NCBI GenBank assembly: GCA_025464795.1
Contig: JAODNB010000120.1
Coordinates: 1-7,237 of the forward strand
Length of the DNA: 7,237 nucleotides
Origin: Frankiales bacterium
GTDB taxonomy: Bacteria; Actinomycetota; Actinomycetes; Mycobacteriales; SCTD01
Reading direction: 5' to 3'
Part shown: in pieces, positions 1 to 7,237 of the stretch
How positions within the stretch are numbered: position 1 is the stretch's first letter
Layout of the letters: each line of letters begins with the position of its first letter
Notes under the pieces: generated by a model
The model's database searches: none
What the model was told of the DNA's origin: nothing
The model's input: only the letters and a program-made list of their open reading frames with translations
Made by a program: the position numbers and the translations under genes

Positions 1-54
1 GCGTTCGCACGCGCAGAACCACCCCTCGACCTCCACTTCAGGCTGACCTGACCG

Positions 55-84
55 TTCGGCTGATCGGCAAATCGCCGATACAGT
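55..84 (+). promoter_or_regulatory. mreB: Weak candidate promoter for the mre operon
   Basis: TACAGT at 79-84 fits the actinobacterial TAnnnT -10 pattern. TTCGGC at 55-60 sits 18 bases upstream as a poor -35. A start near 91 would leave a leader of about 40 bases before the mreB ATG. The match is weak and could arise by chance. The main promoter may lie left of the window. Confidence 0.2.
63..79. repeat. Perfect 6-bp inverted repeat upstream of mreB
   Basis: ATCGGC (63-68) and GCCGAT (74-79) are exact reverse complements around a five-base spacer AAATC. The right arm abuts and shares one base with the candidate -10 at 79-84, so an operator is conceivable. Short inverted repeats are common by chance in GC-rich DNA, so function is unproven. 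Confidence 0.35.
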
Positions 85-131
85 GGGGTTTCTCCCCGCA
101 GAAATCCGATGGTGAAGGGCTCTCCCCGCTG

Positions 132-1175
132 ATGGCGAACAACGCCAGCAACAAGATGTCGTTCCTCGGCCGTGACATGGCTGTCGACCTGGGCACGGCG
201 AACACCCTGGTCTACGTCCGTGGACGCGGCGTCGTCCTCAACGAGCCGTCTGTGGTGGCGATCAACACCAACACCTCGGGCATCCTGGCCGTCGGCACCG
301 AGGCCAAGCGGATGATCGGCCGTACGCCCGGGAACATCGTCGCGATCCGTCCCTTGAAGGACGGCGTCATCGCTGACTTCGACACCACGGAGCGGATGCT
401 CCGCTACTTCATCCAGAAGGTGCACAAGCGTCGCCACTTCGCGAAGCCGCGCATCGTCATCTGCGTGCCGTCCGGCATCACGGGTGTCGAGCAGCGCGCC
501 GTGAAGGACGCCGGCTACCAGGCCGGTGCGCGCAAGGTCTACATCATCGAGGAGCCCATGGCGGCGGCCATCGGTGCGGGTCTGCCCGTGCACGAGCCGA
601 CCGGCAACATGATCGTCGACATCGGTGGCGGCACCACCGAGGTCGCTGTCATCTCCCTCGGCGGCATCGTGACCAGCCAGTCCATCCGCGTCGGTGGAGA
701 CGAGCTCGACAGCTCGATCATCAGCTACGTGAAGAAGGAGTACAGCCTGATGCTCGGTGAGCGGACGGCTGAGGAGATCAAGATGGCCATCGGGAGCGCC
801 TTCCCGATGCCCGACGAGCCGCACGCCGAGATCCGCGGCCGCGACCTGGTCTCCGGTCTGCCCAAGACCATCGTCGTGTCTGCCGAGGAGATCCGGAAGG
901 CCATCGAGGAGCCCGTCAACGCGATCGTCGACGCGGTCAAGAACACCCTCGACAAGTGCCCGCCGGAGCTCTCCGGTGACGTGATGGACCGCGGCATCGT
1001 GCTCACCGGCGGTGGCGCGCTGCTCAAGGGCCTGGACGAGCGGCTCAAGCACGAGACCGGCATGCCGGTCCACATCACCGACAACCCGCTGCACTCGGTG
1101 GCCATCGGCTCGGGCAAGTGCGTCGAGGAGTTCGAGGCCCTGCAGCAGGTCCTCATCTCCGAGCCCCGCCACTAA
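132..1175 (+). CDS. mreB: Rod-shape-determining actin homologue MreB
   Basis: MreB is a bacterial actin that polymerises with ATP on the inner membrane face and positions the elongation machinery. The 347 residues match the family's usual length. The actin-fold ATP site is intact: phosphate-1 loop DLGTANT (19-25), the IEEPMAAAIG segment (139-148) carrying the catalytic Glu region, phosphate-2 loop DIGGGTTE (163-170), and adenosine motif LTGGGALLKG (291-300). The C-terminal VEEFEALQQVL is typical of actinobacterial MreB. I chose ATG 132 because it is the first standard start in this frame. GAAGGG at 114-119 lies 12 bases upstream, a slightly long spacing. Met9 at 156 (MSFLGRDMAVDLG) aligns with where many homologues begin, but has no ribosome binding site of its own. 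It is the first gene of the operon, and mreC begins six bases after its TAA. The function is secure; only the start carries doubt. Confidence 0.98.
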   Translation: MANNASNKMSFLGRDMAVDLGTANTLVYVRGRGVVLNEPSVVAINTNTSGILAVGTEAKRMIGRTPGNIVAIRPLKDGVIADFDTTERMLRYFIQKVHKRRHFAKPRIVICVPSGITGVEQRAVKDAGYQAGARKVYIIEEPMAAAIGAGLPVHEPTGNMIVDIGGGTTEVAVISLGGIVTSQSIRVGGDELDSSIISYVKKEYSLMLGERTAEEIKMAIGSAFPMPDEPHAEIRGRDLVSGLPKTIVVSAEEIRKAIEEPVNAIVDAVKNTLDKCPPELSGDVMDRGIVLTGGGALLKGLDERLKHETGMPVHITDNPLHSVAIGSGKCVEEFEALQQVLISEPRH

Positions 1176-1181
1176 GAGCAG

Positions 1182-2165
1182 GTGCGGGACAACCGGCGTC
1201 TGCGGCTGACGCTTGTCCTGCTGCTCCTGACCGCCTTCACCCTGACGGCACTCGACTACAACAGCGCACGGACGGGCCCGTTGGCTGCGCTGCGTCGCGG
1301 CATCGACACCATCTTCGGCCCGGTCACGAACGCTGTCGGCAGCGGGGCGTCGGCGGTGGGCAACGCCCTCGGTGGGCTGCCGCGGCTCGGCTCGTACCAG
1401 AGCGAGAACAAGAAGCTGAAGCAGGAGAACGACCGGCTCCGTGGCGTGCTCGCTGCCCAGAGCGGCGCGCAGTGCCAGCTCGACCAGTTCCTCGCGCTCC
1501 AGCACTTCACGGACGTCACCAAGATCTCTCCCGTCAGCGCGAAGGTCGTCGCGGTCGGCGCCTCCCCGCAGTTCGAGTGGACCGCGACCCTCAACGTCGG
1601 CTCCCTCGACGGCATCAAGCCCGACATGACCGTCGTCCAGGGGGTGTGGCTCGTCGGTCGCACCACCCAGGTCCAGAAGCGCAGCTCGCAGGTGCTGCTG
1701 CTGGCCGATCCCGACTTCACCGTCGGCGGGACGCTCGTAGGCCAGAACACGGTCGGCCTCGCGTCCGGCAGGGGCAGCAAGCCGATGACGTTCAGCCTCC
1801 CGAGCACCAAGCTGCCGGTGAAGAAGGGCACAGTCCTGCTGACCACGGGCAGCGACACCTACGCCCCCGGCGTGCCCATCGGCACGGTGACCTCCGTGAC
1901 GCCGGACACCAACGCCATCAGCCGGACCGCCACCGTGGTGCCCTTCGTCGATGTCACCGCCCTCGACGTGGTCGGCGTGATCACGCAGCCGCCGCGGACC
2001 GCTCCCGTGCAGCCGCTGGTCCCCAGAGCACCCGGGGCGAGTCCCACGTCGACCCCGTGCGCGCCGGCGATCCCGCACGGCCCGGTCCCGACCCAGACCC
2101 CGTACGTCTCGCCCGCACCGAAGCCAGTCGTCACCGCCTCGCCGACCACCACCCCGACCCCGTGA
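1182..2165 (+). CDS. mreC: Rod-shape-determining protein MreC
   Basis: MreC is a single-pass membrane protein whose outer beta-domain binds class B PBPs, including PBP2, and helps activate the elongasome. Of 327 residues, about 1-7 are a short basic cytoplasmic end and about 8-25 are a membrane helix (LRLTLVLLLLTAFTLTAL). Residues about 70-96 form a charged coiled coil (SENKKLKQENDRLRG), the dimerisation segment. Residues about 115-268 are the two-lobed beta domain, with the family-typical NVGSLDGIKPDMTVVQ and GLVG-like turns. About 270-327 are a Pro/Thr/Ser-rich tail ending PTTTPTP. The start is constrained: GTG 1182 is the first start codon after the in-frame mreB TAA at 1173, with only two codons between. 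Little Shine-Dalgarno sequence is visible, so coupling to mreB translation is likely. Its stop overlaps the mreD start. Confidence 0.95.
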   Translation: MRDNRRLRLTLVLLLLTAFTLTALDYNSARTGPLAALRRGIDTIFGPVTNAVGSGASAVGNALGGLPRLGSYQSENKKLKQENDRLRGVLAAQSGAQCQLDQFLALQHFTDVTKISPVSAKVVAVGASPQFEWTATLNVGSLDGIKPDMTVVQGVWLVGRTTQVQKRSSQVLLLADPDFTVGGTLVGQNTVGLASGRGSKPMTFSLPSTKLPVKKGTVLLTTGSDTYAPGVPIGTVTSVTPDTNAISRTATVVPFVDVTALDVVGVITQPPRTAPVQPLVPRAPGASPTSTPCAPAIPHGPVPTQTPYVSPAPKPVVTASPTTTPTP

Positions 2166-2671
2166 GCCCGCAGCGCTTCCTGCTGGGTGCGGCCAGTGTG
2201 GTCACCTTCCTGCTGCTGCAGGTCACCGTCGTCGGTCGGCTCCCGCTGCCGGGCGCCGCGCCCGACCTGCTGCTCGTGCTCGTCCTCGCGTTCGGCCTGG
2301 CCGAGGGGTCGATGGCGGGGATGGTGACCGGCTTCGCCGCCGGCATGCTCGCCGACGGGCTCAGCGCCCACGAGATGGGGCGGCTGGCGTTCGCGTACGC
2401 CCTCGGCGGCTACGTCGCAGGCACCTTCTCGGACGACGCCGACCGCTCGACGCTGCAGCCGTTCGCGGCGGTCGGGTTCGGTGCACTGGCTGCGCTCGGC
2501 GCGTTCGTGGGGGAGGGGATCCTGCTCGGTGACCACCGCCTGACCGTGCACGCCGTGCTCCGTACCGCGATCAGCTCGGTCCCTTACGATGTGGTCCTGA
2601 CGCCCTTCGTCGTTCCCCTCATCGCCGGGCTCGTCCGCCGGCTCGACGCCGATCCGCTGCGTCGGCTGTGA
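2162..2671 (+). CDS. mreD: Rod-shape-determining membrane protein MreD
   Basis: MreD is a small polytopic membrane protein that joins MreC, PBP2 and RodA in the elongation complex. GTG 2162 gives 169 residues, the usual family size. Hydrophobic segments lie at about 5-24, 34-47, 50-67, 73-89, 99-122 and 136-158, consistent with five or six helices. The family-like PDLLLVLVLAFGLAEG (34-49) and GFAAGMLADGL (57-67) are present. The start overlaps the mreC TGA as GTGA (2162-2165). The reading frame stays open far upstream inside mreC, so naive ORF calling makes a 517-residue protein; its N-terminal part is an arginine/alanine-rich shadow of mreC and mreB and should be discarded. No Shine-Dalgarno precedes the GTG, so translation probably depends on ribosomes ending mreC. 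MreD is poorly conserved, so identification rests on topology, size and position. Confidence 0.93.
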   Translation: MSPQRFLLGAASVVTFLLLQVTVVGRLPLPGAAPDLLLVLVLAFGLAEGSMAGMVTGFAAGMLADGLSAHEMGRLAFAYALGGYVAGTFSDDADRSTLQPFAAVGFGALAALGAFVGEGILLGDHRLTVHAVLRTAISSVPYDVVLTPFVVPLIAGLVRRLDADPLRRL

Positions 2672-2682
2672 TCTTCGTGAAC

Positions 2683-2686
2683 AGGA
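2683..2686 (+). promoter_or_regulatory. mrdA: Ribosome binding site of mrdA
   Basis: AGGA lies seven bases before GTG 2694, in the 22-base gap after mreD. It supports that start over the out-of-frame GTG at 2677. Confidence 0.65.
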
Positions 2687-2693
2687 CCTTCTC

Positions 2694-4892
2694 GTGAGCG
2701 ACCGCTCCAGGCTCCGCATCGTCGTCCTGCGGGTGGTGGTCGCCTCCATCCTCCTGACCTTGATCGGGCGCCTGACCTACCTGCAGGTCGCTGAGGGCGT
2801 GAGCTACAGCGCAGCCGCGAAGCAGAACCGGATCCGTACGGTCATCACTCCCGCGGCCCGCGGGCAGATCCTCGACGACAAGGGTCGCGCGCTCGTCACG
2901 AACCGCACGGCCCTGGTCGTCAGCGTGACCCGGTCCATCGTGCGCGCCTCCAAGGATCGCGGCACCGCCGAGCTCGCCCGGCTGTCGAAGATCGTGGGCC
3001 TGCCCGTGAAGGACATCACGACGACGATCAGCCCCTGCGTCTACCACGACCCCAGCGGCAAGCAGATCCCCCTGATCCCCGGGTGCTGGAACGGCTCGCC
3101 GTACCAACCGGTGCCGATCGCCTCCTACAACAGCGAGGACGCCGCCCAGGTCAAGCGGGTCCTCGCGATCGCCGAGCACCAGGAGCTGTTCCCGGGGGTC
3201 ACTGCCGAGTACCAAGCGGTCCGCGAGTACCCAGGCGGGACCCTCGCCGCCCACGTGCTCGGCTACCTCGGTCCGCTCAGCTCAGACGACACCGGCAAGC
3301 CGAAGTACAAGGACCTGCCCTCCGGCACCGAGATCGGCCGCACGGGTGTGGAGCAGGTGTACGACGACCGGCTCCGCGGGACGCTCGGGCAGGACCGCCT
3401 GCTGGTCGACAAGGACGGTTCCGTCGTCGGCACCCGCGGGACGACCACGCCGGTGGCCGGGGACAACCTCGTGCTGTCCATCGATGCCGGAGTGCAGAAG
3501 GTCGCGGAGAAGGCGCTCGCCGACGGCATCGCCAACATCCGCAAGCAGTTCGACAAGAACCGCGGCAAGAACTTCGTCGCTCCCGGTGGCGCTGCGATCG
3601 TCGTCGAGGTCAGCACTGGGCGCATCGTGGCGATGGCGAGCAACCCGACCTACGACCCCACCGCTTTCGTGGGCCACATCTCGCCGAAGGTCTACGCCTC
3701 GCTGTCGAACGCCTTCGGGCACCCGCTCATCAGCAACGCGGTGCAGGGCCTGTACGCCCCGGGCTCGACCTTCAAGATCGTGTCGACCGCAGCAGCGGTG
3801 AAGGCCGGCTACTCCCTCGGCGGCTACTACCCCTGCCCGGGGCAGTTCCTCGGGAAGCGGAACTTCGAGGGCGAGTCCTTCGCGAGTCTCAACTTCACCG
3901 ACACGCTGATCCGCTCGTGCGACACCGTCTACTACAAGCTCGCCTACGAGCAGTGGCTCAAGGACGGCAAGCGCGAGGGGGTCGCGCACCCCAAGGAGTA
4001 CTTCCCGAAGGAGGCCCGGATCTGGGGCTTCGGGAAGAAGACCGGGATCGACCTTCCCGACGAGCGCGTCGGCCTGATCACGGACCGGGCGTACAAGAAG
4101 GCCTTCTGGTTGGCGAACAAGGACAAGGGGCTCAACTACTGCAAGGGCGCGAAGACCCGCCCCAAGGGGACCTACCAGCAGCAGGCGGATGCCGAGTTCT
4201 GCGCTGACGGCTACGCCCTCAACGGCGGTGACGCGATGAACTTCGCCATCGGCCAGGGTGACGTGCTGGTCACCCCGCTGCAGCTGGCCATGGCCTACTC
4301 GGCGCTGGTCAACGGCGGGACGCTGTTCCACCCGCAGCTCGCCAAGGGCTTCGTCTCCGCCGACGGTCGCACCTCGACGACGCTCCCCCCCAAGGTCGCC
4401 GGTCACGTGGACACGCCCGCCAACGTGCGCGCGTACATCGCGAGCGCCCTCGGGGGCGTGCCGCACCCGCCGCACGGCACGGCGAAGGGCGCCTATGCGG
4501 GCTTCCCGTTCGGGCAGCTCCAGATCGGCGGCAAGACCGGCACCGCCGACGTCAACAACAAGGCGCCGACGTCGTGGTTCGCCTCCTTCGCGCCGCTCGA
4601 CAAGCCCAAGTACGTCACCGTCGTGATGGTCCCCGAAGCCAGCACGGGTGGCACCACAGCCGGTCCCATCTCCCGCAAGATCTGGGACGGGATCTACGGC
4701 CTCGAGGGGCAGAAGGCCCAGCTGCCCGGTGGCGTCACCCCCGCGAGCCTCCCGGTAGTGCGCAACGACGGCACGATCGGTCCTCCTGGTACCAAGGTCG
4801 TCCGTCCCGCCCTGAGCCCGTCGCCCTCCTCCGGCCCCACGGCGCTCGGTGCTCCCGGCCTCGAGTGGGCCTATCGGAGGGAAGGGTCGTGA
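2694..4892 (+). CDS. mrdA: Penicillin-binding protein 2, elongation transpeptidase
   Basis: This class B PBP cross-links nascent peptidoglycan during side-wall growth, paired with RodA. The protein has 732 residues, longer than E. coli PBP2 (about 630). It has a membrane anchor at about 7-28 and a pedestal/dimerisation domain from about 50 to 235 with the family motif RGQILDDKGRALVTN (56-70) and EYPGGTLAAHVLGYLG (178-193). The transpeptidase domain spans about 255-670. Its catalytic serine is S358 in GSTFK (SxxK, K361). The second motif is S408-C-D410, an SxD variant also seen in other PBP2 proteins. The third is KTG at 614-616. The extra length includes cysteine-bearing inserts at about 112-135 and 472-508 and a Pro/Ser-rich tail after about 680. 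GTG 2694 is supported by AGGA seven bases upstream. Its stop overlaps the rodA start. The mrdA/pbp2 assignment rests on position between mreD and rodA. Confidence 0.96.
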   Translation: MSDRSRLRIVVLRVVVASILLTLIGRLTYLQVAEGVSYSAAAKQNRIRTVITPAARGQILDDKGRALVTNRTALVVSVTRSIVRASKDRGTAELARLSKIVGLPVKDITTTISPCVYHDPSGKQIPLIPGCWNGSPYQPVPIASYNSEDAAQVKRVLAIAEHQELFPGVTAEYQAVREYPGGTLAAHVLGYLGPLSSDDTGKPKYKDLPSGTEIGRTGVEQVYDDRLRGTLGQDRLLVDKDGSVVGTRGTTTPVAGDNLVLSIDAGVQKVAEKALADGIANIRKQFDKNRGKNFVAPGGAAIVVEVSTGRIVAMASNPTYDPTAFVGHISPKVYASLSNAFGHPLISNAVQGLYAPGSTFKIVSTAAAVKAGYSLGGYYPCPGQFLGKRNFEGESFASLNFTDTLIRSCDTVYYKLAYEQWLKDGKREGVAHPKEYFPKEARIWGFGKKTGIDLPDERVGLITDRAYKKAFWLANKDKGLNYCKGAKTRPKGTYQQQADAEFCADGYALNGGDAMNFAIGQGDVLVTPLQLAMAYSALVNGGTLFHPQLAKGFVSADGRTSTTLPPKVAGHVDTPANVRAYIASALGGVPHPPHGTAKGAYAGFPFGQLQIGGKTGTADVNNKAPTSWFASFAPLDKPKYVTVVMVPEASTGGTTAGPISRKIWDGIYGLEGQKAQLPGGVTPASLPVVRNDGTIGPPGTKVVRPALSPSPSSGPTALGAPGLEWAYRREGS
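4876..4881 (+). promoter_or_regulatory. rodA: Ribosome binding site of rodA inside mrdA
   Basis: GGAGGG lies seven bases before GTG 4889, within the last codons of mrdA. It fixes the rodA start at the GTGA overlap rather than at the internal ATG 4976. Confidence 0.8.
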
Positions 4893-6097
4893 GCGGCGAC
4901 CTGCACGACTGGGCCACCCCCCGGGTGTCGCCCGTGCGGCTGCGCCCCCGTGAGATCTCCTTCCGCGAGCGAGCGATGGACCGCACCTCCCCGCTGCGGC
5001 AGCTCGACTGGATCCTGCTCATCGCCGTCAGTGCGCTCGTCTCCGTCGGTGGGCTGCTCATCTGGTCGGCGACCCGGCAGCACGAGATCGCACTGGGGCT
5101 CGACCCGCAGGCGTTCCTGAAGAAGCACATCGTCAACGCGGCGCTGGGGCTCTGCCTGGGAACGGCGGCGGCGCTCATCGACTACAGCGCCCTGCGCGCG
5201 TACGCCCCCATCGTCTACGGCGCCTCCTGCCTGGGTCTGCTCGCGGTGCTGTCTCCGCTGGGCTCCACCATCAACGGGGCCCACTCGTGGATCGTGCTCC
5301 CCGCCGGCTTCCAGATCCAGCCGTCGGAGTTCGCGAAGCTCGCGATCGTCGTCGGGATGGCCATGCTCCTGGGGGAGAAGCGCGACGGCGAGGACGCCCC
5401 CCGCGACGGGGACGTGCTGCAGGTGCTGGGCCTGTGCGCGGTCCCGATGGTGCTCATCATGGCTCAGCCGGACTTCGGCACGACGATGGTCTTCATCTTC
5501 GTCATCCTCGGAGTGCTGTCGGTCGCGGGTGCGCCCGCCCGGTGGATCGCGGGGCTGATGCTCGCGGGCGCGCTCGCGGGTGGGCTCGTCGCGCCGCACA
5601 TCCTGAAGGACTACCAGCTCGACCGCTTCCGGGTCGTCGCCGACCCGCACGTCGCTCCGCACGGCGTCGGCTACAACACGCAGCAGGCTCGCATCGCCAT
5701 CGGCTCCGGCGGGGTGTGGGGCAAGGGCCTGTTCCACGGGTCGCAGACCCAAGGCAGGTTCATCCCCGAGCAGCAGACCGACTTCGTGTTCACGGTCGCG
5801 GGGGAGGAGCTCGGCCTCGTCGGTTCCAGCGGCATCATCCTGATGCTCGGCATCGTGCTCTGGCGGGGACTGCGTATTGCCACCCGCGCCACCGACCCGT
5901 TCGGGCGGCTGGTGGCCGCGGGGGTCGTCAGCTGGTTCGCGTTCCAGAGCTTCGTCAACATCGGCATGACGCTCGGGATCATGCCGGTGACCGGCCTCCC
6001 GCTGCCGTTCGTGTCGTACGGCGGTTCCTCGATGTTCGCCAACCTGATGGCCATCGGTCTGCTCCAGAACGTCCACCTCCGCTCCTCCGAGATGTAG
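4889..6097 (+). CDS. rodA: SEDS peptidoglycan glycosyltransferase RodA
   Basis: RodA polymerises lipid II into glycan strands in the elongasome, with PBP2 as partner transpeptidase. GTG 4889 gives 402 residues: a cytoplasmic N-terminal extension of about 39 residues, then a polytopic core beginning WILLIAVSALVSVGGLLIW (41-59). SEDS motifs seen include GAHSWI (130-135), IQPSEFAKLA (143-152), AQPDFGTTMV (192-201), the loop GYNTQQARIAIGSGGVWGKG (261-280), FIPEQQTDFVF (291-301) and PVTGLPLPFVSYGGSS (366-381). D298 in the TDF motif is, by family comparison, the likely catalytic aspartate. FtsW is the alternative paralogue, but direct coupling to mrdA in an mre operon favours RodA. The start overlaps the mrdA stop as GTGA behind GGAGGG. 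The longer frame running upstream to 4574 is a shadow of mrdA. ATG 4976 (Met30) is a less supported start. Confidence 0.96.
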   Translation: MSGDLHDWATPRVSPVRLRPREISFRERAMDRTSPLRQLDWILLIAVSALVSVGGLLIWSATRQHEIALGLDPQAFLKKHIVNAALGLCLGTAAALIDYSALRAYAPIVYGASCLGLLAVLSPLGSTINGAHSWIVLPAGFQIQPSEFAKLAIVVGMAMLLGEKRDGEDAPRDGDVLQVLGLCAVPMVLIMAQPDFGTTMVFIFVILGVLSVAGAPARWIAGLMLAGALAGGLVAPHILKDYQLDRFRVVADPHVAPHGVGYNTQQARIAIGSGGVWGKGLFHGSQTQGRFIPEQQTDFVFTVAGEELGLVGSSGIILMLGIVLWRGLRIATRATDPFGRLVAAGVVSWFAFQSFVNIGMTLGIMPVTGLPLPFVSYGGSSMFANLMAIGLLQNVHLRSSEM

Positions 6098-6145
6098 CCC
6101 CCTTGAAGTGGCGGTCACCAGGAGGGGCGGACGTAGGCTGGGCGC
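6098..6145 (+). other. Intergenic gap rodA to radical SAM gene
   Basis: These 48 bases hold no gene and no convincing hairpin terminator. AGGAGG at 6120-6125 looks like a Shine-Dalgarno but is 20 bases from the next ATG, with no start codon at proper distance. The right half contains the candidate leaderless promoter. Confidence 0.6.
6134..6145 (+). promoter_or_regulatory. Candidate leaderless promoter of the radical SAM gene
   Basis: TAGGCT (6134-6139) matches the actinobacterial -10 consensus TAnnnT and is followed by exactly six bases, GGGCGC, before ATG 6146. That spacing puts the transcription start on the A of the start codon, the layout of leaderless actinobacterial genes. The absence of a usable ribosome binding site fits. 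The -35 is weak: TTGAAG at 6103-6108 is 25 bases upstream, too far to be canonical. Confidence 0.6.

Positions 6146-7237
<1,092 letters not shown>

Larger units (their letters stand above)
1..131. other. Upstream region of mreB, no gene supported
   Basis: This is the stretch between the left edge and mreB. On the plus strand, frame 1 is open from the edge to a TGA at 49-51 (16 codons). That could be the tail of an upstream gene, but it is too short to recognise. The mreB frame is also open back to the edge, but it holds no ATG, GTG or TTG before 132. The region contains a perfect inverted repeat (63-79), a nine-base direct repeat TCTCCCCGC (91-99 and 121-129) and a weak -10-like hexamer (79-84). 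It probably holds the operon's leader or promoter. Confidence 0.5.

Noticed and set aside
3..131. Extension of mreB to the left edge
   Set aside because: The frame is open but has no ATG, GTG or TTG before 132, and its residues do not resemble MreB.
1118..2161. N-terminal extension of mreD through mreC into mreB
   Set aside because: Out-of-frame shadow. The GTGA overlap at 2162 gives a protein of normal MreD length.
1859..2749. 296-codon minus-strand frame across mreC, mreD and the mrdA start
   Set aside because: Antisense to three genes, repetitive composition, no motif.
3083..4207. 374-codon plus-strand frame inside mrdA
   Set aside because: Arg-rich out-of-frame shadow with no recognisable domain.
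3282..4475. 397-codon minus-strand frame inside mrdA
   Set aside because: Antisense shadow of an intact PBP2 whose active-site motifs fall in this stretch; low-complexity composition.
4574..4888. N-terminal extension of rodA inside mrdA
   Set aside because: Out-of-frame shadow. A strong ribosome binding site and stop/start overlap place the start at 4889.
6120..6125. AGGAGG as ribosome binding site of the radical SAM gene
   Set aside because: It is 20 bases from ATG 6146, and an in-frame TAG at 6134 rules out a closer start in that frame.
6098..6130. Terminator after rodA
   Set aside because: No stable stem with a following T-run; the pyrimidine and purine stretches pair poorly.

Overview
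The window is a stretch of GC-rich chromosome whose codons nearly all end in G or C. It carries a compact, co-directional rod-shape operon: mreB, mreC, mreD, mrdA (a class B PBP2) and rodA. The start of a radical SAM gene follows and runs off the right edge. High GC, frequent GTG starts, a Streptomyces/Nocardioides-like MreB sequence and an actinobacterial-style PBP2 with cysteine-containing insertions point to an mreB-bearing actinobacterium. I cannot name the genus. Mycobacteria and corynebacteria lack mreB, so they are unlikely.

Layout: 1-131 is the region upstream of mreB, with a small perfect inverted repeat and at best a weak promoter candidate. 132-1175 is mreB. 1182-2165 is mreC, six bases later and in the same frame. 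2162-2671 is mreD, whose GTG overlaps the mreC stop by four bases. 2694-4892 is mrdA, after a 22-base gap holding a good ribosome binding site. 4889-6097 is rodA, whose GTG overlaps the mrdA stop by four bases behind a strong GGAGGG. 6098-6145 is a short intergenic gap with a probable leaderless promoter. From 6146 to the edge is the N-terminal 364 codons of a protein with a CxxxCxxC radical SAM motif, resembling the TIGR03960-type family. That family commonly lies next to mre or ribosomal-protein loci in Gram-positive bacteria.

Functionally the first five genes form one machine. MreB filaments on the inner membrane face organise the complex. MreC and MreD link them across the membrane to PBP2, the transpeptidase, and RodA, the SEDS glycosyltransferase, which together build and cross-link lateral-wall peptidoglycan. 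The tight spacing and stop/start overlaps suggest one transcript with translational coupling. The radical SAM gene appears to have its own promoter.

No mobile element, CRISPR array, RNA gene or transferred island is visible. I found no new biological system: this is conserved core chromosome. The main points of interest are the leaderless promoter, the uncharacterised radical SAM protein, the cysteine pairs in PBP2 and the hidden true starts of mreD and rodA.
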